From Pedobacter sp. (lineage in GTDB: Bacteria; Bacteroidota; Bacteroidia; Sphingobacteriales; Sphingobacteriaceae), in contig JAVHXV010000002.1 of the NCBI GenBank assembly GCA_031119475.1, positions 1-64,000 of the forward strand: a stretch of DNA of 64,000 bases, given 5' to 3'. A program made the position numbers and the translations under genes. The notes under the pieces were generated by a model. It had not been told where the DNA came from and ran no database searches. It was given only the letters and a program-made list of their open reading frames with translations. Position 1 is the stretch's first letter; each line of letters starts with the position of its first letter. Shown here piece by piece: positions 19,618 to 28,162 of this stretch.

Positions 19618-19733
19618 AAACACTTGCGTCAACGATGGAAGCGGCATCCTTTTGGCCAGATCAAACGTATGGATTGAGGTCAAATTCGCCAAAAGATATA
19701 GCGGACAGCGTGTTAAGACGCCCAATCTATTAA
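19618..19733 (-). repeat. Interspersed structured repeat upstream of DUF4180 gene
   Basis: Read on the minus strand, this 116-base segment begins GGGCGT and contains a GCGT/ACGC hairpin, then CGCTATATCTTTTGGC, a long loop, GCCAAAAGGATGCCGC and TTGACGCAAG. CTTTTGGC (19649-19656) and GCCAAAAG (19688-19695) are exact complements. From memory, the CGCTATATCTTTT...AAAAGGATGCCGCT frame recurs between genes across Bacteroidota. The 19588-19911 gap otherwise holds only the promoter of the downstream sigma factor. Confidence 0.6.
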
Positions 19734-19862
19734 TTGCATTAGTTTTAAAGTCTTGCGTTAAGCGATCAGCGTTTTAAATTCCCCAAACACCATCCGCCAA
19801 ACGCAAATAACTGATTTTTGTGCCCATGGCCTATTGTGTCCAAAAATTTTTCTGCACCTTGA

Positions 19863-19890
19863 TGCAACGTTTTAGAAATAACATTGTCTT
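19863..19890 (+). promoter_or_regulatory. Candidate ECF-type promoter of sigma operon 1
   Basis: TGCAAC (19863-19868) and TTGTCTT (19884-19890) are spaced like ECF -35 (AAC) and -10 (GTC) elements and lie about 22 bases before the TTG start. The second sigma operon in the window has a similar pair, consistent with autoregulation. Confidence 0.5.
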
Positions 19891-19911
19891 TTAATCAGAA
19901 CGCTTTTAAAA

Positions 19912-20463
19912 TTGGAAACAGTATACATCGATAAGCACGTTGAGCTCGTAAACGAATGCCGCAACGGAAGTAGAAAAGCACAATTTGACCTGTACAAATT
20001 GTATGCGACGGCTATGTACAATGTGGCCTTGCGGATTGTGAACGATGAGGCAGAGGCCGAAGATGTATTACAGGAAGCGTTTTTGGATGCGTTTAACCGT
20101 ATTGCCGACTTTAGACAGGAAACTACTTTCGGGCTTTGGCTTAAACAGATCGTCATCAACAGGTCTATCAACTACTTGAGGAAGCGAAAAGTAGAACTGG
20201 TAGGAATAGATGAGGTCGAGGTTGCCGATGAGCCCAACTATGATGAAAGCGAAACGCAATATAAGGTTGCAGCCATTAAAGCTGCCATGGATGAGCTTCC
20301 TGATGGGTATCGCATTGTACTGAGCCTATACCTTTTTGAGGGCTATGACCATGAGGAGATTGCACATATTTTGAAAATAACAGAAAATACATCACGCTCT
20401 CAGTACATGAGGGCAAAGAGAAAGTTGAATAGTTTATTAGAAATGAAAGGAGTAGCAAGATGA
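19912..20463 (+). CDS. ECF RNA polymerase sigma factor
   Basis: A 183-residue sigma-70-family factor. Region 2 is at about 15-85 (AMYNVALRIVNDEAEAEDVLQEAFLDAF, then FGLWLKQIVINRSINYLRK) and region 4 at about 120-175 (LPDGYRIVLSLYLFEGYDHEEIAHIL, then SQYMRAKRKL). The start is TTG at 19912: an in-frame stop lies at 19879-19881, no ATG occurs between, and the next ATG would remove part of region 2. It overlaps the next gene by four bases (ATGA), and the pair is probably sigma plus its membrane regulator. Confidence 0.92.
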   Translation: METVYIDKHVELVNECRNGSRKAQFDLYKLYATAMYNVALRIVNDEAEAEDVLQEAFLDAFNRIADFRQETTFGLWLKQIVINRSINYLRKRKVELVGIDEVEVADEPNYDESETQYKVAAIKAAMDELPDGYRIVLSLYLFEGYDHEEIAHILKITENTSRSQYMRAKRKLNSLLEMKGVAR

Positions 20464-20984
20464 AAAATAAATTAGAGGGGTTTATTAAAGAAAACAAAAG
20501 AGAATTCGAAGTAAAAGGTCCATCAGAACAATTGTGGGAACGCATTTCTGCAGAGCTTGACAAAAAACAGCAAAAAAAGTCTTTTAAGCTGTACCAATGG
20601 ATGAGCATTGCCGCCATGCTGGTGATCGGGCTGGGTGCCTACCTCACTTATAGCTATCAAAGTCACAGGCAGATCGATGTGGCCGACGTGAGCAAGTCTT
20701 TCGGTAAAAAAGAAGTGCACCTGGCAAGTCTGATCGAGGAGAAAAAAGACAGCCTGGAGGTTTATGCAAAAGATAACCCAGAGCTCTACCATAAATTCAT
20801 GTCGGATGTGAGCAAGCTAAATGCCGACTATGAGACCTTAAAAAAACAACTGCAGACCAGTCCCAACAGCCAGATCGTAGTTAGGGCAATGATGAAAAAC
20901 CTCGACATCCAGTTGCAGGTACTTAATCAGCAGTTAATGATCATAAACCAAGTCAATCAATATAAAAAGGAGAATTCAATATGA
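20460..20984 (+). CDS. Probable anti-sigma factor, single-span membrane protein
   Basis: A 174-residue protein with a cytoplasmic N-terminus (about 1-45), one membrane helix (MSIAAMLVIGLGAYLTY, about 50-66) and an extracytoplasmic helical tail with coiled-coil character. The ATGA overlap with the ECF sigma gene and a second ATGA overlap with the next gene indicate tight coupling. The topology and position are those of an anti-sigma factor, though no zinc-binding anti-sigma motif is visible. Confidence 0.75.
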   Translation: MKNKLEGFIKENKREFEVKGPSEQLWERISAELDKKQQKKSFKLYQWMSIAAMLVIGLGAYLTYSYQSHRQIDVADVSKSFGKKEVHLASLIEEKKDSLEVYAKDNPELYHKFMSDVSKLNADYETLKKQLQTSPNSQIVVRAMMKNLDIQLQVLNQQLMIINQVNQYKKENSI

Positions 20985-22357
20985 AGAAATTAGTCTTAGG
21001 CCTGGCCAGCTTGTGCATTGCACTGCCGGCATTGGCGCAGGAAGTTCCTGCCGCCACGGGTGGTGGAAATGTTACGGAGGCCGCACCCAGAACAAAAATA
21101 ACCAGGCCGGTTAGGCCACAGCGCCCACTATTTAAAGTAAAAGGCAGGGCCGAAGTTGCGCCAAGCGTTAGTGTGGGTGCGCCATCAGCACCAGGTGCCC
21201 CATCAGCCCCTCGGGCAGTTATCGGCGAAGGCTTTAGGGCCACAACTGGTGTCGGCTCAACATATTCCTACTCGGCCAATGCCAATAGCGTTACTGCAAT
21301 GGGAACAAATGCAGAGCCAAGAAATCGGCAGGAACAGGGCGATGATCCCGTAAAAACAAAGTTCTACTCCCATTCTTACAAGGTAGACCGCAACGATAAG
21401 ATCAATATCTCGAATAGCTATGGGTCGATTACCATCAAAACATGGGATAAAAACGAAATCAAGATCGATGCAGACATCAAGGCCTATGCCAATACAGAAG
21501 AGGAAGCACAGAAACTGTTGGATGGCGTTATTGTTAAACCGACAAAAGAAAGCGACCAATTGACCTACAAAGCCGGCGTAAGCGAACGGAGCGGATCTTG
21601 GGGAAGGGGAAGCATCAACGGCAAAAGATGGAGGAGGGAAGTAAAGATTTATCTTACTGTTTATATGCCAAAGAATAATCCGTTGAACATTTCGCAGGAA
21701 TATGGCAATGTTTATATAGATGATTTTGACGGTCCTACCTCGATCAAGGTTCAGTATGGAGCTATTGCGGGTGGAAACCTGACAAATCCGAACAACTACA
21801 TCTCTGCAGAATACTCAAGTACAAAGTTCAAGTCAATTAACCAAGCCAGGATCAAACAGGCCTATGGTGGTGGATTGTATATCAACAGTATTGGCAACAT
21901 CGACCTAGATTCGCAATATGCAGGAGTTAACATTTACACCATTAAGAATAGTGGCAACATCAGGCAGGAATATGGTGGCGGGGTAAATATTGTCAATGCA
22001 AATAACCTAACGCTAAATGCACATTACATCCGTACCAAAATTACAACCTTGACAGGCAATCTCAACGCAAAGCTGGAATATGGTGGTTTTTCGGTCGATA
22101 ATGTAGAAACGAGTGCAAAGGTCTTTAACATCACCTCATCTTATACTACCATGAACCTTGGCTTCGGCGAAAATTATCATGCCAACTTTAAGGTTTCGAC
22201 AGATTACGCACCTTTTAAGTATGGAGACAATATCAGTGCCAAAAAATTGGGCGACGATAAATCATACACGTCTAAAAGCTATGCTGGTCAGATCGGAAAA
22301 GGTGGGTCGGCAAATGTGACCGTAAAAGCCGAATATGGCTCGGTAACCTTCAAATAA
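20981..22357 (+). CDS. Secreted DUF4097-like putative adhesin
   Basis: A 458-residue exported protein (signal peptide MKKLVLGLASLCIALPALAQ). A Pro/Ala/Gly-rich linker (about 40-80) precedes a repetitive beta domain in which EYGG/QYGG/SYGS-type turns recur (SNSYGSITIKTWD, QEYGNVYIDDF, QAYGGGLYI, RQEYGGGVNI, AEYGSVTFK). This is the beta-helix-like pattern of DUF4097/DUF2807 adhesin-like proteins. It is translationally coupled to the sigma/anti-sigma pair and is probably their envelope output or sensor. Confidence 0.75.
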   Translation: MKKLVLGLASLCIALPALAQEVPAATGGGNVTEAAPRTKITRPVRPQRPLFKVKGRAEVAPSVSVGAPSAPGAPSAPRAVIGEGFRATTGVGSTYSYSANANSVTAMGTNAEPRNRQEQGDDPVKTKFYSHSYKVDRNDKINISNSYGSITIKTWDKNEIKIDADIKAYANTEEEAQKLLDGVIVKPTKESDQLTYKAGVSERSGSWGRGSINGKRWRREVKIYLTVYMPKNNPLNISQEYGNVYIDDFDGPTSIKVQYGAIAGGNLTNPNNYISAEYSSTKFKSINQARIKQAYGGGLYINSIGNIDLDSQYAGVNIYTIKNSGNIRQEYGGGVNIVNANNLTLNAHYIRTKITTLTGNLNAKLEYGGFSVDNVETSAKVFNITSSYTTMNLGFGENYHANFKVSTDYAPFKYGDNISAKKLGDDKSYTSKSYAGQIGKGGSANVTVKAEYGSVTFK

Positions 22358-22381
22358 TAAGACCAAACAAATAATAACCAG

Positions 22382-22412
22382 GCCTGTTGATGTAAGTTGA
22401 CAGGCTTTTTTT
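22382..22412 (+). terminator. Intrinsic terminator of sigma operon 1
   Basis: GCCTGT (22382-22387) pairs with ACAGGC (22400-22405) across a 12-base loop and is followed by seven T residues. Confidence 0.85.
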
Positions 22413-22437
22413 ATATTCGTGCCAGATAAGATCAACT

Positions 22438-23232
22438 ATGGAACTACTCACCAGCGCAGAGGCGTGGATTTCTCTTTTTACGCTTACCCTTTTAGAAATT
22501 GTTCTCGGAATAGACAATGTGATCTTTGTGAGCATCATCCTGAACCGGGTTAAAAAGGAAGCGCAAAAAAAAGCAAGGCTGATCTGGATGATCACCGGTA
22601 TCGCTTCCCGTTGCCTGATGTTGTTTGGCCTCAGCTGGCTGCTCGCACAAAAAGGCAATTACATTGTCCCAGAAAGCTGGTTTGGCAAGGGATTTGACCT
22701 GGCCAGTCTGGTCATGCTATTTGGCGGATTGTTTCTGATCTATAAATCGGTGATGGAAATCCACCATAAGTTGGAAGGTGAAGATCCAGCTGCGGATACC
22801 AAGAACAAAAAGCCATTGGGTTTTGGACAAGCGATTTTCCAGATCATGCTGATCGATGCCGTTTTTTCATTCGATAGCATCATTACTGCGGGAGGAACGG
22901 CCAAACACTTGGAAGTGATGATCATCGCCGTAGTCATTGCCATGGCGGTCATGTTCCTATTCAGCCCAAAAATTGCAGGTTTCATCCATAAACATCCAAC
23001 GCTCAAAATGCTGGCACTCTCCTTTTTGGTGATGATCGGCCTAAGCTTGGTAATTGAAGGATGGGATGCCCGCGCAGCGCATGAAATGCACCTTAAAAAC
23101 TACATCTACTTCGGCATGGCCTTTTCTGTTGGCGTAGAAATATTGAACATGGTCTTCAGGAAAAGGCAGCAGAAAAACCACTTGGTCGAATTGAATGAAC
23201 CGATGATGACGGAAGAACAGGGAAAGAAATGA
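22438..23232 (+). CDS. TerC family integral membrane protein
   Basis: A 264-residue protein with about seven hydrophobic helices and the TerC signatures: LEIVLGIDNVIFVSI in the first helix and IMLIDAVFSFDSIITAGG in the fourth, each with membrane-embedded Asp residues thought to take part in metal transport. Relatives include TerC and Alx/YkoY-type manganese exporters. The C-terminus is short and basic. It stands alone between two hairpins. The transported ion is not evident. Confidence 0.9.
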   Translation: MELLTSAEAWISLFTLTLLEIVLGIDNVIFVSIILNRVKKEAQKKARLIWMITGIASRCLMLFGLSWLLAQKGNYIVPESWFGKGFDLASLVMLFGGLFLIYKSVMEIHHKLEGEDPAADTKNKKPLGFGQAIFQIMLIDAVFSFDSIITAGGTAKHLEVMIIAVVIAMAVMFLFSPKIAGFIHKHPTLKMLALSFLVMIGLSLVIEGWDARAAHEMHLKNYIYFGMAFSVGVEILNMVFRKRQQKNHLVELNEPMMTEEQGKK

Positions 23233-23240
23233 TGTGCTAT

Positions 23241-23276
23241 TTAACTTTGACAAACTTAAAAGTTTGTCAAAGTTAA
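23241..23276. repeat. 17-bp-arm palindrome of the CTTTGACAAA family
   Basis: TTAACTTTGACAAACTT (23241-23257) and its exact reverse complement (23260-23276) are separated by two bases. It follows the TerC stop by eight bases and could terminate transcription, although no long T-run follows. Its core matches palindromes at 26257, 26332, 62681 and 62809, so it is listed as a repeat. Confidence 0.85.
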
Positions 23277-23357
23277 ATTAATACTATTGGCGAAACTTCC
23301 TATTAGCTTTTCTTAACTTTTCAAAACCGTTTGCGTACAACACTTTTTACTTTTTAA

Positions 23358-24413
23358 ATGATTTCCTTCCACGAAGCAACATTAGCAGAACTTTCCATCC
23401 ACCGGATCGGGAACCGTCTACAGGATGAATTTTATATGCTTTCAGAGCAGTCCATGAACATTCAAGATGAGATGCTGAACCAGTTGCTGTTGCAATATTT
23501 TCTCTCACCATACGAAAAAGTGAACGAAATCTATCGCTTTATGCATCCGAATGGAGATTTGGGCCTAAATGAAGTTTACCATTTTGCCACTGAAATTTTT
23601 GCCGATGGCAGCAGCTTCCATGAGAACAGCAAAAAATTGGCTACCTATCTCTACGAGGTCGCAAACCATCCCAAAATCAAGTCTGGCGAGCTATATGTCG
23701 CATTTTTTGAAAATGTACAGATCGAGGGAGAGCTACATGATGGCATTGGGATCTTCAAGTCAGAAACGAAGGAAAGTTACCTTAAGGTTTTTCCCGAGCA
23801 GGGCGGATTTGCGCTCGGATATGATCAGGAAGGGATCAACATCAGCAAATTGGACAAAGGTTGCCTGATCTTTCACACAGAAGCCGCCGAAGGCTATAAA
23901 GTTGCGGTAATTGACCAGACCAACCGCAGCGCGGAAGCTGTGTATTGGAAAGATGAGTTCCTGAAGCTAAAAGTGCGGAACGACAACTATAGCCAGACGC
24001 AGAACGTAATGGGCGTTTACAAAAGTTTCGTGACCGAAAAGCTGGATGAGGATTTTGAGATTTCCAGGACAGATAAGATCGATCTGCTTAACCGCTCGAT
24101 GAAATATTTTAAGGAAAAAGAAAGCTTTGACGTGGATGAATTTGCCAATGAAGTCATTGCCAATAAAGAGGGCATCGAGTCATTTAAGACCTATAAGAAA
24201 AATTTTGAGGAGGAATTCGATAGCCCGATTGCCGATCAGTTCGACATTTCTGATGCGGCCGTAAAAAAGCAGGCCAAGATATTCAAGAGCATCCTCAAAT
24301 TAGATAAGAACTTCCACATCTACATCCATGGCAACAAGGAACTGATCGAAAAAGGCTATGACGATAACCGCTCCATGAACTTTTATAAGGTCTATTTCCG
24401 CGATGAGCAGTAA
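23358..24413 (+). CDS. Nucleoid-associated protein, NdpA/YejK-like
   Basis: A 351-residue protein with the 37-kDa nucleoid-associated family pattern: an N-terminal HRIGN motif, a central beta region (LYVAFFENVQIEGELHDGIGIFKSE), the turn CLIFHTEAAEGYKVAVIDQ and a helical C-terminus. E. coli YejK localises to the nucleoid. The function in Bacteroidota is untested as far as can be inferred here. It is probably monocistronic; a separate leader precedes the next gene. Confidence 0.85.
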   Translation: MISFHEATLAELSIHRIGNRLQDEFYMLSEQSMNIQDEMLNQLLLQYFLSPYEKVNEIYRFMHPNGDLGLNEVYHFATEIFADGSSFHENSKKLATYLYEVANHPKIKSGELYVAFFENVQIEGELHDGIGIFKSETKESYLKVFPEQGGFALGYDQEGINISKLDKGCLIFHTEAAEGYKVAVIDQTNRSAEAVYWKDEFLKLKVRNDNYSQTQNVMGVYKSFVTEKLDEDFEISRTDKIDLLNRSMKYFKEKESFDVDEFANEVIANKEGIESFKTYKKNFEEEFDSPIADQFDISDAAVKKQAKIFKSILKLDKNFHIYIHGNKELIEKGYDDNRSMNFYKVYFRDEQ

Positions 24414-24464
24414 TTGCTGAACTACAGATTAGCTAATTTGCTAATTAATTGTATTTTAGTCGTT

Positions 24465-25994
24465 ATGAACCACGAAACCAAACAGAACAGTATTTTTAAA
24501 GTGATTGGCGCATCGTCGCTGGGCACGCTCATCGAATGGTATGACTTTTATATTTTCGGAAGTCTGGCCAGCATTATTGGCGCACAGCTTTTTCCGGCAG
24601 ATGCCGGAGCTTCGGCACTGATCAATACGCTTGCCATTTTTGCAGCAGGATTTATCGTGAGGCCTTTCGGCGCATTAGTCTTCGGCCGTTTGGGCGACCT
24701 GATCGGCCGTAAATACACCTTTTTGCTTACCCTCGTACTCATGGGCGGATCTACTTTCGTGATCGGTCTGATCCCCTCTTATGCAAGCATCGGTTATGCG
24801 GCGCCCATTCTGGTGCTGATTTTAAGGCTGATCCAAGGCCTAGCCCTCGGTGGCGAATATGGTGGTGCAGCAACCTACGTTGCCGAACACGCGCCAAAAG
24901 GTAAGCGCGGCTTTTTTACCAGTTGGATCCAGACTACAGCAACCTTGGGGCTTTTCCTTTCACTGGGCATCATCGTACTGGCCAAGAATGTGGTGGGCGC
25001 AACGGCTTTTGCCGATTGGGGATGGCGGATTCCTTTCCTGCTTTCTATCCTTTTGGTAGGGGTATCCATCTACATTCGCCTTAAGATGCACGAATCGCCA
25101 ATGTTCACCAAATTAAAGACAGAGGGCAACATCTCTAAAAATCCGCTTAAGGAGAGCTTTAGTAAAAAAGCCAATTTTAAGATGGTTCTGCTTGCCTTGT
25201 TTGGAGCCACCATGGGCCAAGGTGTCATCTGGTATACCGGGCAATTCTATGCGCAATCTTTCATCGAAAATACCTGTAAGATCGACTTCAACGATTCACG
25301 CTATATCTTGCTCTGGGCCATCGCTGGCGCAACACCTTTCTTTGTTATTTTTGGGTCCTGGAGCGATAAGGTTGGCCGAAAATGGATCATGCTCACAGGC
25401 ATGCTGTTGGGAATAGTTTTTTACCGCCCAATCTATCAGCTCTTTATCGACAAAAGTGAGGTGGCTACCTTGAGCACTTCGCCGATCCTTAAAATTGCCG
25501 ATCCAGTGGTCACTACTGCCCCACTCCATGATAAAGGTGATAGCCTGGTAACTACGAGTACCAATGTTTCACTACAAAATGGTGCATCTTTCAATAAGGT
25601 TGTGGTCGACACGGTATATGCGGACAGCTCGAAACCCATCGGCCATGCCAAGGAAATCTATAAGGACAAAAAACTTGATCCTGGAACATTTTGGCTGTTT
25701 GTGGCCCTGGTCTTTTTCCAGATTATTTTGGTAACGATGGTCTACGGACCGATTGCCGCATTTTTGGTAGAGCTTTTCCCCACAAAGATCAGGTATACGT
25801 CGATGTCATTGCCATATCACGTTGGAAATGGTGTTTTTGGTGGATTGGTACCCTTTGTGGCAACGCTAATCGCAAGCTTTTCGGGTGCAACCCCACTTTC
25901 GGGACTATGGTATCCTATTGGAATCGCTGCGCTTAGCTTTGTGATCGGGGCAGTGTACCTCTCCAACAAAAAAGATGAAAATGTAACTGATTAA
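24465..25994 (+). CDS. MHS-family MFS transporter with central insertion
   Basis: A 509-residue major facilitator of the metabolite:H+ symporter branch (proline/betaine, citrate, ketoglutarate relatives). The N-terminal GTLIEWYDFYIFG is diagnostic of the branch, and the loop 2-3 motif is GRLGDLIGRKYTF. An unusual hydrophilic insert of about 85 residues (roughly 325-408) separates the helix containing GIVFYRPIYQLF from the last helices; it is Ser/Thr/Asp-rich with no clear domain. The start at MNHETKQN is chosen over upstream in-frame codons. A small membrane protein gene follows after 17 bases. Confidence 0.87.
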   Translation: MNHETKQNSIFKVIGASSLGTLIEWYDFYIFGSLASIIGAQLFPADAGASALINTLAIFAAGFIVRPFGALVFGRLGDLIGRKYTFLLTLVLMGGSTFVIGLIPSYASIGYAAPILVLILRLIQGLALGGEYGGAATYVAEHAPKGKRGFFTSWIQTTATLGLFLSLGIIVLAKNVVGATAFADWGWRIPFLLSILLVGVSIYIRLKMHESPMFTKLKTEGNISKNPLKESFSKKANFKMVLLALFGATMGQGVIWYTGQFYAQSFIENTCKIDFNDSRYILLWAIAGATPFFVIFGSWSDKVGRKWIMLTGMLLGIVFYRPIYQLFIDKSEVATLSTSPILKIADPVVTTAPLHDKGDSLVTTSTNVSLQNGASFNKVVVDTVYADSSKPIGHAKEIYKDKKLDPGTFWLFVALVFFQIILVTMVYGPIAAFLVELFPTKIRYTSMSLPYHVGNGVFGGLVPFVATLIASFSGATPLSGLWYPIGIAALSFVIGAVYLSNKKDENVTD

Positions 25995-26011
25995 GGTTTT
26001 AAACAAGAACA

Positions 26012-26254
26012 ATGAAAAGAATTTTAGGCATACTTTGGATTATCCTCGGACCTTTGGCCATGGCATTGATGGCCTGGCAGGCCTACGAAAAAATCAGTGT
26101 GGCAGAACCTGGTGTGGCACAGACCAACACGGCACTGCAATGGGGCATTATTTTACTGATCTTTATCCCAATCGCAATCGGGTTGGTGATTTTTGGGAAA
26201 TATGCATTGACCGGAGCATACGACCAATTACCCGGAAAGTCAGAAGATTTATAA
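26012..26254 (+). CDS. Small two-helix membrane protein (DUF6814-like)
   Basis: An 80-residue protein with two membrane helices (ILWIILGPLAMALMAWQAY and WGIILLIFIPIAIGLVIFG) linked by a short loop. It lies 17 bases after the MFS transporter gene, an arrangement that suggests an accessory subunit. It resembles small proteins assigned to DUF6814 in Bacteroidota, but this is a recollection and not a domain search. Confidence 0.65.
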   Translation: MKRILGILWIILGPLAMALMAWQAYEKISVAEPGVAQTNTALQWGIILLIFIPIAIGLVIFGKYALTGAYDQLPGKSEDL

Positions 26255-26256
26255 TA

Positions 26257-26347
26257 CACTTTGACAAAGTCCCCATGCAGAAAGTCCCTCAGCAAGCATA
26301 AAATGCCTGGTTAGGCTTTTATGCGGGTGATGGACTTTGACAAAGTG
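26257..26347. repeat. Composite palindromic element bounded by ACTTTGACAAAGT
   Basis: CACTTTGACAAAGTCC (26257-26272) and its exact reverse complement (26332-26347) enclose 59 bases that contain another hairpin, GCATAAAATGCCT (26296-26308) with AGGCTTTTATGC (26313-26324). Each terminal core is itself nearly palindromic. It sits between the tail ends of two convergent genes, so it may also act as a terminator. Confidence 0.85.
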
Positions 26348-26367
26348 CATGACAAAACAATGACAAT

Positions 26368-27555
26368 TTAAACTAGCCTTACCAATAAACCCTTCAAATA
26401 TTCGCCTTCTGGAAAGGATAAGCGGATGGGATGGTCTATTGGCTGTGTAAACTGATGCACAACCTGCACTTCTTTGCCAGCATCCAATGCAGCCCAGGCA
26501 ATAATCTGCTTGAACGTTTCGATGTCTACGGCACCGGAGCAGGAGAAAGTAGCCAATAATCCGCCCCGCTCCAACAGCAGCATGCCCAATCTGTTCAAAT
26601 CCTTATAGGCGCGTGCGGCACGGTCTAGTGCAGACCTCGAAGGTGCATATTTAGGCGGATCGAGTATCACGATATCAAATTTCCTTCCCTCGTCCTTAAA
26701 ATTCCGGAGTTGTTTGTTCACATCAGATTGGATGGAAACATGCGGTTTATGATTGAATCCGTTAAGTTCCAAATTCTGTTTCAAGGTCTCGATGGCCAAG
26801 GCAGAGCTGTCTACACTGGTTACCGCAGTGGCCCCGTTGTTAAAGGCATTGAGCGTAAATCCACCGCTATAGCTGAAACAGTCCAGCACCGTTTTACCGC
26901 TCGCAAAGCTGGCTAGAACCCTCCTGTTATCCCGCTGGTCGCAATAAAATCCAGATTTCTGCCCTTCGGCAATGTTGATGTGATATTTGATACCATTTTC
27001 GCGCACCTCAATAAAAGTTTCTGGAGCGTCTCCCCAAAGCAGCCCATTTTCTGCTGTTATGCCCTCATGGGTACGCGCTGTGGCATCGCTCCGATCAAAT
27101 ATGCCTTTCGGATGCAATAGATCTACCAAAATTTCAATAATCATCGGCTTCGCCTTTTCTATCCCAGCACTTAAGATCTGGACAGATAAAAAATCTGCAT
27201 ATTGGTCTACGATCAGTCCAGGCAAAAAGTCGGCTTCGCTAAAAATCAGTCTGCAGGTATTGGTATCTTCAAGACTGATCAGATCTGTTCTCAACTGAAT
27301 GGCCTGAGCGATTTTCTGTGCATACCAAGTTTTGTCGATCACCTCGCCTTCATCCCACGATAACAGCCTCACGGCCACCCGCGATTGTGCATTGAAGTAG
27401 CCATAGCCCAAAAATTCCTTCTTGCCATTTAGCACCTTAACGAGGTCGCCGTTCTCCGGCTTGCCCTTGATCTTCTCTACAGCTCCAGAAAATATCCATG
27501 GATGGCGCTGCAGTACCGCTTTTTCTTTTCCCTTCTTGAGTTCGATTTCTACCAT
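26368..27555 (-). CDS. 23S rRNA methyltransferase, RlmI/RlmK-like
   Basis: A 395-residue SAM-dependent methyltransferase. An N-terminal PUA domain (about 1-80, RHPWIFSGAVEKIKGKPENGDLVKV) is followed by a central RlmI-specific region containing EGQKSGFYCDQRDNR, then the Rossmann domain with VLDCFSYSGGFTLNA (SAM loop) and DPPKYAPSR (catalytic loop). E. coli RlmI makes m5C1962 in 23S rRNA. The target here is inferred by homology. The length matches RlmI. Confidence 0.88.
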   Translation of the reverse strand: MVEIELKKGKEKAVLQRHPWIFSGAVEKIKGKPENGDLVKVLNGKKEFLGYGYFNAQSRVAVRLLSWDEGEVIDKTWYAQKIAQAIQLRTDLISLEDTNTCRLIFSEADFLPGLIVDQYADFLSVQILSAGIEKAKPMIIEILVDLLHPKGIFDRSDATARTHEGITAENGLLWGDAPETFIEVRENGIKYHINIAEGQKSGFYCDQRDNRRVLASFASGKTVLDCFSYSGGFTLNAFNNGATAVTSVDSSALAIETLKQNLELNGFNHKPHVSIQSDVNKQLRNFKDEGRKFDIVILDPPKYAPSRSALDRAARAYKDLNRLGMLLLERGGLLATFSCSGAVDIETFKQIIAWAALDAGKEVQVVHQFTQPIDHPIRLSFPEGEYLKGLLVRLV

Positions 27556-27596
27556 TTTGCAAAGATAAGGTTAATCGAGCTAAAGCAGAAGTCGGT

Positions 27597-27712
27597 AACA
27601 TGCCTTAAGCCTTCCGGTTACCTTCAGATTTTTGTACTTTTCGCTTTAACCTGTATACTTTTCACTTTAACCTTTAGGCTTTATGCTTCCTGCTTTTAAA
27701 CTAATCCCGTAA
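27597..27712. repeat. Degenerate 7-bp-period intergenic tract
   Basis: The gap between two divergent genes contains CTTTAACCTGTATACTTTTC-like units at a spacing near seven bases, pyrimidine-rich on the plus strand. No gene is visible. Confidence 0.5.
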
Positions 27713-27721
27713 CTTTAGGCC

Positions 27722-28057
27722 ATGAACGAAATTACCTGGAACGATTTCGAAAAGGTCGAATTAAGAACGGGCACCATTTTAGAAGTCCTGGATTTTCCCG
27801 AAGCACGAAAGCCGGCCTATAAGGTCAAGGTAGATTTTGGACCGTATGGTGTGAGGATGAGCAGCGCGCAGATTACAAAACATTACACAAAGGATGAACT
27901 GGTAGGCCGACAGATCGTTGGTGTCATCAATTTTCCGAAAAAGCAGATCGGCAAGTTCATGAGCGAATTTTTGGTAACCGGCTTCGCTGATGAAAATGGC
28001 GATATCGTGCTGACTACCATTGACAAAAAAGTGCCAAATGGACACAAATTGATATAA
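27722..28057 (+). CDS. csaA: tRNA-binding protein CsaA
   Basis: A 111-residue protein forming a single tRNA-binding OB-fold, as in CsaA and the C-terminus of MetRS. Visible motifs are FEKVELRTGTILEVLDFPEARKPAYKVKVDFG, the family loop MSSAQITKHY and VVGVINFPKKQIGKFMSEFLVTG-like strands. CsaA has chaperone and tRNA-binding activity in vitro. The length and start match the family. Confidence 0.92.
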   Translation: MNEITWNDFEKVELRTGTILEVLDFPEARKPAYKVKVDFGPYGVRMSSAQITKHYTKDELVGRQIVGVINFPKKQIGKFMSEFLVTGFADENGDIVLTTIDKKVPNGHKLI

Positions 28058-28162
28058 GGGTTGCTTAGCTGTTGAGGTGATGAGGTGTTTAGCATAGCAT
28101 CGACCTCGACTCCTAAACAACTCAACAAATAACAACTCAACATTATCAACAATTAACCACCA

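Noticed and set aside
19588-19725. A 46-codon N-terminal extension of the DUF4180 protein
   Set aside because: It is encoded by an interspersed repeat; the conserved part begins at 19587.
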